This document shows positions 11,161-21,003 of a stretch of DNA of 64,000 nucleotides, piece after piece; the stretch's first letter is position 1; the number at the start of each line of letters is the position of its first letter. The position numbers and the translations under genes are program-made. The DNA lies in contig NC_088939.1 in assembly GCF_033473495.1 (NCBI RefSeq), forward strand, positions 2,790,001 through 2,854,000. Reading direction: 5' to 3'. The notes below the pieces were generated by a model, which was not told the DNA's origin, ran no database searches, and saw nothing but the letters and a program-made list of their open reading frames with translations. The stretch comes from Cercospora beticola. Lineage: Eukaryota > Ascomycota > Dothideomycetes > Mycosphaerellales > Mycosphaerellaceae.

Positions 11161-11633
11161 CTACAGACTGAACTCCAATCTATTACCCGCATAGTCACGC
11201 GCAAAGAATCGCGAAGGGTATTCGGCACCCTGAGACCCGCTATTTACCTTCCCCGGTCGGTCGGCTTCCTGAGGGGCAGAATCGCCTCCTCTTTCATGGT
11301 GCTCCCAGATCCGTTGCCGTAATTCAAGCAAGGCGTCTGGAGATTCGATCTTGAAGCATGGGTGGCGCGAAGACTTGGTGGAATTGGAATTGTTTTTATC
11401 GAGAGCGATATGGACTTGTTGACCTGAAGAACCGATATCAAACCTGGAACATGCAATTAGCGAGAATGACACGTATTTGCTCTCTTCTTGTATTCATACC
11501 AAGCCAGCGATCCCTTTTGCAGCTGTGGCACAGGTCTTGGGGTTAGCCCAAGCGTTGTGCCATAGAACTCCTCGGCGTGATGCAGCGTGTCGGCTGGAAC
11601 CAACAGGTTGACGTGGGCAAGACCTGTTATCAT
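11161..11633 (-). CDS. Glyoxalase/VOC-fold (bleomycin resistance type) protein
   Basis: Two exons, 11500-11633 and 11161-11443, joined across a 56-bp intron (GTATGA..CAG); 138 residues. Splicing turns LAW and FDIGSSGQQVHIAL into one vicinal-oxygen-chelate module. It opens MITGLAHVNLLVPADTLHHA, whose His7 is the usual first metal ligand, and ends ARDYAGNRLEFSL, whose Glu is the usual last ligand. The single half-module implies a homodimer. The middle has low-complexity Ser/Asn sequence. VOC proteins include glyoxalases, dioxygenases and drug-binding proteins; the substrate is unknown. Longer reading upstream of 11633 has only a TTG start. The ATG context (CCAAAATGA) is good. Confidence 0.8.
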
Positions 11634-11905
11634 TTTGGATGATTGTGTCGATGATGGCCGTGCAAACGATATGCTTCGAAACTGTAGTAACTGCTCACAA
11701 CGATGACTCTTGCCAACGTCCAGCCCTCCGCCGAGAATCGCAGACGACGAAGAAGTGGGGTCACGCGCGGCAGTTGAGGCACGCGTCAGCAAATTGGAGA
11801 ATCACGACTTCACACTCTAGAATACAACATCTACTTAGATCTTGCGATACATCATGTTCCAAAACAACAAATACCGTATACATACCCGCAAACTTATCTG
11901 GCACC

Positions 11906-11995
11906 AGCCTACGTCTTTGCCCTCAGCTCGGCAACTGAAGTGCAGAGAAGGATGCGCTTGCTGCTGTTCACGGCTAATAGACTTTGCACGACCAG
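11906..11995 (-). repeat. Diverged direct repeat, copy A (coding-like)
   Basis: On the minus strand this ~85-bp piece aligns with copy B (12105-12187). Both share GCAAAGTC, then CAAGCGCATCCTT and later TGCCGAGC. Read in frame, copy A gives QSLLAVNSSKRILLC. The copies differ by a 3-base indel, as expected of coding descent. The parent gene was not recognised. Confidence 0.5.
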
Positions 11996-12104
11996 GTAAG
12001 GCGTACTGCTGATCGTCAAGCGAGTCCCAGTAGTAGAACGAAACTTCTATACATATCTCCGGACGTATGTGCGGATTCTTCACATCTGGCTATAGCTCAA
12101 GCCC

Positions 12105-12187
12105 TACCTGCACTGCGCTCGGCATCAGAATTGTAGACAAGGATGCGCTTGCCGCTAGTATTCATGTCCAATGGACTTTGCAAGCCG
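12105..12187 (-). repeat. Diverged direct repeat, copy B (22-codon open frame)
   Basis: Minus-strand partner of copy A. An ATG-initiated frame reads MNTSGKRILVYNSDAERSAG and stops after two more residues. It may be an exon of an unannotated gene or a relic of one. See the matching finding. Confidence 0.5.
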
Positions 12188-12415
12188 AGGTCGAACTAAC
12201 CTCGAAGGCGTAGAACTACGTGTAAGGTTACCGGACTGCAGCAGGATCATCGAGCTGACCGGGTCTGGCGGTGCGGCGGCCATGTGGAAGGATGCGGATC
12301 GGCAGCGAGACATCATGGCTACGAGTGATATATTATCATCAGGCGGGCACAATACTTTCTTCGACCGCTACGCATTGACGAGCCTCAACGACCATTGACG
12401 CTGCAAGTTGTGACT

Positions 12416-14081
12416 ATGAGCACTCTTCCCCCTCTTCCCACGATAGCTGGGCTCGGCCTCCTCGTGGCTATTGGCATCGCCCTTTTCAGTCGCTATCACG
12501 CTTTGCGACATATACCAGGACCACGGCTAGCTTCAATCACAGATTTATGGGCAGCATGGCGCGTGTTCCGAGGCGAGTACTACATGGACGTCGTCGCGGA
12601 ACTTCATAGCAAATACGGTCCTGTCGTCCGTACTGGGCCGAACCGGGTTTCGTTTGCTAGCCCTGATGCCATCGCCGACATCTATGGCACTTCATACGTC
12701 TATCCGAAGGTAAGACAGCGACTAAGTGTGACATCTCCCGGACGACCGCAGGCTCATCGGGTCGTAACAGGCAGACTCATATAGTCCGATGACGGTACTT
12801 GCCAATGGTCAAGAACTAGCAACACTCGTCACAACGAGGGACGAGAAGCGGGTTACTGGAATAAAAAGGCACATCTCGGCCGGCTTCTCAGCGAGCACAT
12901 GGCTGAAGCAAGAAGACCAAATAGACGAAACGATCAGCATCCTGCTCGACCAACTCCGCTCGAGATCGGGTACCACTATCTCCTTAAACCGGTGGCTCAG
13001 TCTCTGGTCTTTCGACACTCTCACCACCCTCGCCTTCAGCGAAACACGTGGTTTTCTCAAAGCCGGCACTGATCTCGACGATGTCTTCGCCAGCAGCCAA
13101 AAGCGCTTCGCTCACTGGAGACACTGGGCTCTGGCGCCAAACCTCGAAGCCCTGATCTACAAGAACTGGCTGATGCAAAAATTCCAAAAGACCTCCACCT
13201 CCCTGGCGCAAATGGCCATCACTCGGATTCAGCAACGTAAAGCGGCAGATAAGAATGCTACAGGAAGAGATCTCCTTGATCGATATCTTGCTGCTAGTCA
13301 GGAAGCTCCAGATGTGATCAGACCTCACGACGTAGTCGCATTGACGATTTCGACGATCCATGCTGGCTCGGACACGGTAGCTCTCACGACTTCGCTGGCA
13401 TTATCCTATGCGCTAAGCAACCTGCCAATCTTCCGGAGGTTAGAGCAAGAAATTCTGGCAGCTGGTTTGGACCCCTTCGTTCCAGTACAATTCGCTGACG
13501 TCGAGAGACTGCCTTACTTGGATGCTCTACTTCGAGAGACACTGTATGTATATGTTTACCATTCGCGAAACTGTAATCAAAAACTAACCTGTACTTCTCT
13601 CCAGACGCTTCACCGTCAATCCCAACATCAACGAGAGGACCATCACGTCCTCTCCCCTGGGCGGCGTCACGATTTGCGATACTTTCATCCCAGCCGGTAC
13701 CGATGTTGCAGTCTCCGATTGGGACGTTACACGCTCTAAAGCAGTTTTTGGCGCCGATGCTGAAATTTTCAGACCTGAGAGGTGGTTGGATATAGACGAA
13801 AAAACGCGAAGAGACTATGATCGAGCTAGTATGGGATTCAGCTGGGGCAGAAGAATGTGTATTGGACAACATTTGGCGAGGATTGAAATGAAGAAGTTGG
13901 TTGCGACTTTGGTGAGGAGTTTCGAGGTGAGTTATTGCTCTATCCCTTTCTTTCCGTGCAGATATTGGCATATATGCTAACGAGGTAGCAGATGGAGCCT
14001 GTGAAAGTTGGCGAAGCTGGCTGGGGTGGAGGTTTCAAGGCATGCAATCTGGACGTCAAAATGTCTGAAAGGAAAAGTTGA
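12416..14081 (+). CDS. Cytochrome P450 monooxygenase
   Basis: Haem-thiolate monooxygenase, membrane-anchored in the ER. Four exons: 12416-12709, 12771-13543, 13605-13926 and 13992-14081, giving 492 residues. N-terminal anchor: PTIAGLGLLVAIGIALFSRY, then HIPGPR. The first splice gives YPKADSYSPM, matching the usual K-x-D-x-Y region. I-helix: TISTIHAGSDTVA (A-G-S/T-D-T). K-helix ExxR: LLRETL. PERF-type motif: FRPERW. Haem loop: FSWGRRMCIG with the Cys ligand, matching FxxGxRxCxG. The frame starts seven codons upstream only with TTG. The last acceptor is a tandem TAGCAG, so one Gln may be included or skipped. It is close to CYP families of secondary metabolism; the substrate is unknown. An SDR follows 262 bp downstream on the same strand. 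Confidence 0.93.
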
Positions 14082-14343
14082 TGCTTTTTCGATGAGTTCA
14101 GTGACTTCAAAAGTATGTTCGATTATAAATGCTTGATGGACGATTTGGTGACCCATATCGTTGGTATCTGGTAGCAGCGTGCCCTCCAAGACGTGCCAAT
14201 GTCGCTCTATGCACAGCGCCCGAGTAGCCGATCCCACGTCATGTGTCCATTGGTAGAAATGTTAATCGACTTGTACATTAGGAATGAGCTCTGTATCTGC
14301 CTGTGCACTCATTCATACTCGTTGTTAGACAGAAAATTTCAAG

Positions 14344-15328
14344 ATGCCCATTTTCGATTACAGCGGGAAAGTCGTCATTCTCACGGGCATTGGCGCAGTG
14401 GGTGAGGGATATGGCAACGGGACAGCAATGTAATGACACTGCATATTTCCCTGCACTGTGCATTGAATGGAGCTCACAAGAATCAGGGCGGCTGTCATGG
14501 CACGCCAAGGCGCCACCATCTTTGGATGCGATGTCAATCTCGACGCAGCGAACAAAGCTCGGGACAAGATCAACGCCGAGGACGAAGTGAAGAACCATCC
14601 AGCGAGAGAGCAGAGTGGCCAGGCCGTAGATGTTTTTCAAGAGTCCACAGTACACTCCTAGAAGTATCCTTGCATTGAGAAGTGATCCTGACTCCGGAAT
14701 TCAGGATGTAACCAAAAAGTCGGCCTGTGAAGCCTTCGTACAAGCATGCATACGGAAATACGGCCGAATCGATGTCCTCGTCAATAATGTGGGCAAGTCC
14801 GAACCAGGTGGGCCAGCAGAGCTTTCTGAAGCGGTCTGGGATGCGCAGACAGACGTGAACCTGAAGTCTGTATACTTGATGTGCCATCTTGTGTTACCGA
14901 TCATGGAGAAGCAGGAGACAGGAGGAGTCGTATTGAACGTGTCTTCGATTGCTGGGCTTCGATATATTGGCAAGCCTCAAGTGGCATATGCGGCAACAAA
15001 GGCAGCCATTATTCAATTCACCAAAACCACGGCTGTGATATATGCTCAGCGGACCGGGGGTAAAGTGCGGCTCAACACCGTCGTTCCTGGTCTGATCAAC
15101 AGTCCCCTCGTGGCTGTGCTAGCTGACAAGTATGCCGGAGGCGATCAAGAAGGGTATCGGAAAGTGCGAGACAAGCAGTCGCCAACAGGCAAGATGGGCA
15201 CTGTTTGGGATATTGCCAATGCGGCGTTATATCTCTGCTCTGACGAAGCAGATTACGTTACTGGGCAGGAATTGGTCGTCGATGGCGCAGTGACAGATAG
15301 CACCGGACAACCTGATATGGGCCGGTAG
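14344..15328 (+). CDS. Short-chain dehydrogenase/reductase (SDR)
   Basis: NAD(P)H-dependent oxidoreductase with a Rossmann fold, about 290 residues. Exons 14344-14429, 14487-14649 and 14705-15328. Intron 1 uses GTAATG..CAG. Intron 2 could start at 14650 (55 bp, preferred) or at 14626 (79 bp); both keep the frame. Motifs: TGIGAVGEG (cofactor glycines, T-G-x3-G-x-G), DVT after strand 4, NNVG, the catalytic Ser in NVSSIAG and YAATK (Y-x3-K). The end VTGQELVVDGAV is typical of classical SDRs. A stop at 14659-14661 is removed by splicing. Proximity to the P450 on the same strand suggests, but does not prove, a shared pathway. Confidence 0.88.
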
Positions 15329-15370
15329 TCGGTGACTAAGAATAGATTGCCACGCCTGCATCATCAATCT

Positions 15371-16171
15371 TCATCCATCTTTCGTCAAAGATAAGAATTG
15401 AGAGACGGAGACGATCTGATAGCCTTTTCGCTTCATCGCCGGCAGTACCTTTCTCAGCATCGGCACTGTCCAAGATCTTCTGTCGTGACAGATAATCACA
15501 GCGCCTGGTCGCATCATGCTCAGGATATGCCAGGCGTTCAGCCTCCAAAAGCTGATGAACGGATCATGTGGATAGATGCTGCCCAGAATGGTCTTGTAGC
15601 CTGCCATAGTGGCGACATCCAGAATTCGCCGACTGAAGAAGCCAGAGCCAGGCCGGAAAAGCTGCAACTCGGGTCTATCTTTGCCAGCAGTCTGGTATGC
15701 TGCATTGATGTAGCCATCGACCTGGTGAATTTCGTCCTCTAGGACGTGGCTCGGCAGCTGGATACTAGGCTCGTCGTGCATGGCGTGGTTGCCAAGCTCG
15801 TTTCCTGCAGCTACCATCTCGGCCAGGAGTTGCTCATTTCCAGCGACTTGACCTCCAATGATAAAGAAGGTGGCCGATGCGTCATTTGTTTTGAGGATGT
15901 CGAGTATCTCGCTGGTATATGGGCTTGGGGCATCATCTATGGTGAGAGCTATAATCTTCTTATCTGTCTCGACCTGGAATAGGACTTCTGGGAAACGATT
16001 CTGAAAGTATTGAATCACAGCTCTACGCGGCTTGTAGATGGTATACAGCGGGACCACGACCAAGAGGACGACGATAATGATGATGGTTTGGGTGGCCATT
16101 CGCGTTCGACGCGCTCTCCTCCTCGGCCAGAGGCGTCCCGGAAGGCGGAAGAAAGGGTTCAGGAGTGGCAT
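15371..16171 (-). CDS. Membrane-anchored polysaccharide deacetylase (CE4)
   Basis: Carbohydrate esterase family 4 (NodB) protein, 266 residues, intronless. A basic N-terminus (LWPRRRARRTR) and one TM segment (TIIIIVVLLVVVPLYTIY, about residues 28-45) suggest a type II membrane protein with an extracytoplasmic catalytic domain. Motif 1 is LTIDDAP (catalytic Asp and metal Asp). Motif 2 is GNHAMHDEPS, motif 3 RPGSGFFS and motif 4 ICHD. In motif 2 the two His are separated by two residues rather than the usual three, so metal binding may differ. Chitin or a related N-acetyl polymer is the likely substrate. The open frame extends 59 codons upstream but begins with GTG; ATG at 16171 is the first usable start. 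It is divergent with the DUG1-like gene. Confidence 0.82.
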   Translation of the reverse strand: MPLLNPFFRLPGRLWPRRRARRTRMATQTIIIIVVLLVVVPLYTIYKPRRAVIQYFQNRFPEVLFQVETDKKIIALTIDDAPSPYTSEILDILKTNDASATFFIIGGQVAGNEQLLAEMVAAGNELGNHAMHDEPSIQLPSHVLEDEIHQVDGYINAAYQTAGKDRPELQLFRPGSGFFSRRILDVATMAGYKTILGSIYPHDPFISFWRLNAWHILSMMRPGAVIICHDRRSWTVPMLRKVLPAMKRKGYQIVSVSQFLSLTKDG

Positions 16172-16414
16172 CACCGCGCCATCGTCTTTTCGCTCGCTCG
16201 CAACCCTGTTCGATGAAGCTGATGAAGTCGAAATGTTTCCCCTTTTCGCTATCTCGAAATGGTTGTCCAATCGGGAGCAAGACGCGTGCTCAAAGCGTCG
16301 GGCAGGCGCGGCTGAAGTCAAGCTTTCGGCGGCTGCAGGGATTCGCACGCGAAGAGGAAGGTGGCATGCTGTCTTTCAACCCCCACCAGGCAAGCGCGCG
16401 TGGTCAATTCTCTC
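16172..16414. promoter_or_regulatory. Divergent promoter, deacetylase / dipeptidase
   Basis: About 240 bp between two divergent ATGs. Inferred shared promoter. The strand-specific elements are not identifiable by eye. Confidence 0.35.
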
Positions 16415-17998
16415 ATGTTCGCTGCTGCTCTGCGACCCGTTTGGTCTTCATCTGCACGAAGCCTTTGGAATACACCTCGCCATCTCGCACGACGATATAA
16501 ACACACCACCGCCGAGTGGCCGTACATCTACCGCCTAACACCGTCACCCAACATGGCGCCGCAGCTGCAGAACTTCTACCAAACGGTGGACTCGCTGGCA
16601 GAGCCCTTCATCGATCGGCTTCGCAAGGCCGTTGCCATCCCGTCTATCTCCGCCGAAGAAGAACGCCGACCCGATGTCATCAAGATGGGCCACTGGCTCA
16701 AGGAGCAGTTGGAAGGGCTTGGAGCACACATGGAAGCTCGTGAACTGGGACCACAGCCACACAAGGAGCACCTGGCGCTCCCGCCAGCCATCATCGGCCG
16801 CTACCCAGCGCAGAAGGATCCCAGCAAAAGGACCATCCTCGTCTACGGACACTACGATGTGCAGCCGGCGAACTTGTCTGACGGGTGGGCCACGGAGCCC
16901 TTCGAGCTCAGCGTCGATGACAAGGGCAGAATGTATGGTCGTGGCAGCACAGACGACAAGGGACCAGTCTTGGGCTGGTTGAATGTCATCGAGTCACATA
17001 AGAAGGCCGGGATCGAATTCCCTGTCAACCTGCTCATGTGTTTCGAAGGCATGGAAGAGTATGGGTCAGAAGGTCTGGACGATTTCATCATCGCCGAGTG
17101 CAAGCCCGGCAAGTTCTTCGAGGACGCCGACGCTGTCTGCATCTCGGATAACTACTGGTTGGGCACCGAGAAGCCTTGCTTGACCTATGGCCTGCGAGGC
17201 TGCAGCTACTACTCCATCGAAATCAGCGGGCCTGGTCAGGATCTTCACTCTGGAGTGTTTGGAGGGACAGCACAAGAACCCATGACCGACCTGGTGCGCG
17301 TCATGGGTAGTCTCGTGGACACGGATGGTAACATTCAGATCGAGGGTATCAAGGAGCTTGTCGCTCCGCTCACAAAAGAGGAAGAGAGCCTGTACACAAA
17401 CATCGCATTTACCATGGACAACCTGTACGAATCGCTAGGAAGCAAGACTGGCATCTTCCCTGATAAGGAGCGAACATTGATGGGGCGATGGAGATATCCC
17501 TCCCTTTCGCTGCATGGTGTCGAGGGCGCCTTCTCAGCTCCTGGCGCGAAGACTGTTATCCCCGCCAAGGTGACAGGAAAGTTCTCCATCCGCACCGTAC
17601 CGAACATGGAGCCAGAGGACGTCGACAAGCTTGTCTATGCCCACGTGGACAAGGTCTTCAAGTCCCTGAACTCCAAGAACAAGATCAACTGCTACCTGCA
17701 GCATGCTGGCAAGTGGTGGGTCGCATCGCCTAAACACTGGAACTTTACTGCTGCTGCCAAGGCTGTTGAAGACGTGTGGCACACCAAGCCTGACCTCACG
17801 CGAGAAGGTGGCAGCATCCCCGTCACCTTGACATTCGAGCAGGCCACCGGGAAGAACGTGCTGCTCCTACCCATGGGCAGCTCCACCGATGCCGCGCATT
17901 CCATCAACGAGAAGCTCGATCGTCGAAACTACATTGAGGGCATCAAGTTGCTCGGAGCATATCTGCATTACGTTGCCGAAGAGCCAATGCAGGGTTAG
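16415..17998 (+). CDS. DUG1: Cys-Gly/non-specific dipeptidase Dug1 (M20), possible dual start
   Basis: Cytosolic M20 metallopeptidase that cleaves Cys-Gly and other dipeptides in glutathione turnover. Metal and catalytic motifs visible: YGHYDVQPA (His and catalytic Asp), GRGSTDDKGP (bridging Asp), CFEGMEEYGS (Glu-Glu), then SDNYW and the dimerisation segment GPGQDLHSGVFGG. From the ATG at 16553 the protein is 481 residues, the same length as yeast Dug1. The same frame continues upstream to an ATG at 16415, adding 46 residues that are Arg/Ser/Ala-rich and free of acidic residues up to TAEW. That looks like a mitochondrial presequence. A TATA-like TATAAA at 16496-16501 lies between the two ATGs. 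The gene is intronless. The downstream start is the safest for the core enzyme. Confidence 0.9.
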   Translation: MFAAALRPVWSSSARSLWNTPRHLARRYKHTTAEWPYIYRLTPSPNMAPQLQNFYQTVDSLAEPFIDRLRKAVAIPSISAEEERRPDVIKMGHWLKEQLEGLGAHMEARELGPQPHKEHLALPPAIIGRYPAQKDPSKRTILVYGHYDVQPANLSDGWATEPFELSVDDKGRMYGRGSTDDKGPVLGWLNVIESHKKAGIEFPVNLLMCFEGMEEYGSEGLDDFIIAECKPGKFFEDADAVCISDNYWLGTEKPCLTYGLRGCSYYSIEISGPGQDLHSGVFGGTAQEPMTDLVRVMGSLVDTDGNIQIEGIKELVAPLTKEEESLYTNIAFTMDNLYESLGSKTGIFPDKERTLMGRWRYPSLSLHGVEGAFSAPGAKTVIPAKVTGKFSIRTVPNMEPEDVDKLVYAHVDKVFKSLNSKNKINCYLQHAGKWWVASPKHWNFTAAAKAVEDVWHTKPDLTREGGSIPVTLTFEQATGKNVLLLPMGSSTDAAHSINEKLDRRNYIEGIKLLGAYLHYVAEEPMQG

Positions 17999-18869
17999 AG
18001 GCGCAATAGAGGCAGGAGCGTGGCATATTGCTTGCTTTGTCAGTGCCTGCACTCTTGCACCAAGTCGCGAGCAACATCCCGCGCTGGAATGGAAGTGCTG
18101 TGGCGCTTCGCGTAAGGCTAAGCCAACAACAGCGGAAAAGCTGACGGATGTCATCAGACCAGGCCACAACGTAACAGGCCTGAGAGGCACGAAGAAACAC
18201 AACATGGGCGTGGTCCAATTCGTGTCAGATACTGATATAGGAGCGCAGCTCAATATTCCTCAGCGATCATGCTATCAAGAACAAACATGTCCTCAAAATA
18301 CTGTTGTTGTAGGGAATATCGGCGATGTTGCAAAATCCGGAATGCTCTCCGGGATAAGCTGACTGCGGGCAAAACAGGCTGTCTCACCAATGAAGCCGGT
18401 CGCGAACAAGCCGCAAAAGGCGCACTCACAAAAGTTTCCAATGATAGCACTTTCCAACATTTTGTGAATGAGGAGTCCAAAATCAGGTAAACAATCATTA
18501 TCGTAATGCTCTCTGTTCCGGATTTACGAACACGAAAAAGGCTGTTCTATGAAAAACCCGGCTAAAACGACATTACTGTGCTCGCGATTATATGTACAAC
18601 AGAACTGTAGCTTTGCTGGTTGGGGCCGATTGTACCATGGGCCAACCGGCTATGCAAAAGGACATCCCATCATTGTTGGCCGTATCTCCCTAGATCCTGT
18701 GTTTGTTCTTTGCCATGCATCAAGCACGCCATGCTCTCTCTAAACGAAAGGGGCTGATGAAAGTCATGCTTCTAGCATGCGACAAAGTCCTGCATCGCTG
18801 TTGTCCTGCCCTTTCGTCTTTGTGTAATTAAGAGACGCTGAGGATGAAACAAGAGTTGCGGAGAGCAGC
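17999..18869. other. Intergenic, convergent 3' ends
   Basis: The dipeptidase (plus) and the secreted protein (minus) end here. Nothing gene-like seen; presumably holds two 3' UTRs. Confidence 0.5.
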
Positions 18870-19614
18870 TTAGATCTCGATCTTGAGGTTGAGGATGTTG
18901 GTGATTGGGAGGGCCTTAAGGATGCTGCTGACAACACCGAGGACACCGTTGACGAGGTCCTCGACAGCATCGAGAAGGTTGTTGAGGGAGGTGGTGAGGC
19001 CGTTGAGGGAGACGCTCAGGTCGACTGCGGATGGAGGTTAGTATATGTTAATGCAGTTGAACGGGGTATGCTTATGACTTACGACCTGGGACAACCTTGG
19101 TGGCGTTCTCAATGGTGGCAGTGATCTCAGCAACGAGAGAAGAGACGAGGTCAGCGACACCATCGAGGTCAGCGTTGACAGAGATGTCGATTTGGCGCTT
19201 AGCAGGGAGGACGTTGCCGACGATTGGGAGAGTGCGAGCGACACCAGTGACCGTAGAGACGACAGGGATACCAGAGAGAAGGCCGTTGACGATTTGGAGG
19301 ACACCACCGACGTTGGTGAGGTTGGTAAGACCCTCAGTGGTCTCGAGGACGGTGTCGACGAGCTGGACGAGACCGTCAACCTCCTTGACGATGGTGTCGG
19401 TCACCTCGGTGAGGTTGACAGCGACGGTGGCGTTGACACCGAGGACGGCGACGTTGGCGGTGGCGTTGATGGCGCCGGTGATGGCGGTCACTTGGCCGAG
19501 GAGAGGGTTAAGGAGGCCGACGACGCTGCCGAGTTGGCGCTTCTCCTCAATAGGAGCTGGAGCAGCGAAGACAGACGCGGCGAACGCGCCGACAGCAAAG
19601 GTTGAGAAACGCAT
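18870..19614 (-). CDS. Secreted Val/Leu/Asn-rich cell-surface protein with Kex2 sites
   Basis: Exons 19083-19614 and 18870-19024 flank a 58-bp intron with ideal signals (GTAAGT, TACTAAC, CAG); 228 residues. A signal peptide (MRFSTFAVGAFAASVFAAPA) is followed by a propeptide ending in the dibasic KRQ site at about residues 25-27. A second KRQ occurs about 115 residues later (LPAKRQIDISVNADL). Mature segments are short hydrophobic amphipathic repeats full of V, L, T and N, and several N-x-S/T sites are visible. There are no Cys residues, so it is not a hydrophobin or a disulfide-rich effector. It could be a kexin-processed surface protein or a wall-associated antigen-like protein; no family is recognised. 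The long antisense open frame over it is a shadow caused by codon bias. Confidence 0.75.
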
Positions 19615-21003
19615 TCTTGCTTTCGTTTGTGTTTGGTTTTGGTTGGTTTGGCTTGCGGGCTTTACTCGAAAGAGTGACTGGGGTGAGGCGCGGGTAAAAG
19701 AGCGTGTGAAAGCAAGAACGGCTGCTGTCGTTTCGGTTCGTAGAGAATGAATGAAGAAGAAGAGGAAGAGAGGAAAGGATGTACTACGATTCTTGTATTT
19801 GCGCTTGGCCTCCTGCTTCGCCGCTCACTGCGCTTGCAAGTCCTTCAAGCGAGAGGGGTTTGATGACCTGCCCGGGAATGAAGCCATTAGGATCGCCCTA
19901 ATGGACGCGACACCACATGTCGGCGTCGTTGGCACACGGTCTGCTGCTGATCGACATCGAGGGTGGGCTTATAGGCGGCGTGCTCTCTTTCGGCACCAGT
20001 AAGATTCCTCCGAGGGTCGCTAGCCATTGAGCGCAGACGTTTTCGCGGAATGTTTCACTTCATTCGTTGCGCTTTTCTGCTTGGATAAGGGGCGTGGTGT
20101 TCGTATGGTGGAAGTGTTGGGTCTTCGCCGTGGTGCACTGTCAGTTGTGGGTGAGCTAGTCGCACTGCTAGACATGGTATGTCGTGGCAGCAGGGGTCTT
20201 AAGCAAGCGCTTTAGGCAAGAAGTCGTCGATGAACGTGATGCATGCTTCCTGGTACGGAGCTGAGGCTTCAGGAGATACCCAAGATGCACATTCCTGTCT
20301 GACAGTTCGTTTTCACGCCTTTGCGAATATCTTTCGCAACCTTTGCTGCTACCGCATGTCGTATACCACAGGTGAGTGCAGGCCGCAGGTCTTACGCGAC
20401 TTCAAGAGGTGACGTCGTCGGTGTTCGGGTCCACCACGGGGGTAGATCTATTAATTTCGGCCGCGTCCCAGATCGACTTCTGTGAGAGGCGTGCACTTGG
20501 CACAGACTGCTGGAAGCGGAGCGCATTAGATACTGCTGGGGAGCCGGTGGGCAATTGCACTTGCTGAGATGGTGCTCCACTGCTCATTATCACGCTCCTC
20601 GAGGCTGTTGTTGCGTGCTCTGTCCTCTGTATGCATCATGTTGTTGAAATACACTGCGAACAGTCAGCAAGTTGCACAATGAGCTGCGACATCGAAGCCA
20701 TCGAACGCCACCATCGCCCAGCTCGTATATCGTCTTGTCACTGTCCTCGTGGTCGGGGATTACTCCTATAAGGCCCATGACATTCACCTCAATGCGGAAA
20801 GCTGCTGAGTTGGCGGCGTCATTCCTGTCTGTGCGCTGGAACCCTGTCGTCGCTGATTACTTTCGCATTGCTCGAGACTAGGGTAAAGGCTGGGCAAAAC
20901 TACGGTATACAGTAGTCGTTATCTGCTGGGTATCTACAACATGAGCAGCAAATGACTTTGTCATCAAGGCATATCGTCGTGTTCATCATCGTGTCTCGTA
21001 AAG
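19615..21003. other. Intergenic, about 1.4 kb
   Basis: Promoter side of the secreted-protein gene and 3' side of the F-box gene. Short open frames only; none shows a family motif or a splice-compatible extension. Confidence 0.5.

Larger units (their letters stand above)
11634..12415. other. Intergenic with two related coding-like fragments
   Basis: The upstream region of the VOC gene (minus) and the P450 gene (plus). It contains a diverged direct repeat at 11906-11995 and 12105-12187, entered separately. No complete gene was found. Confidence 0.5.

Noticed and set aside
19097..19750. 217-codon frame opposite the secreted protein
   Set aside because: It mirrors the biased codons of the minus-strand gene, which has a signal peptide and ideal splice signals. 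The plus frame has no domain.
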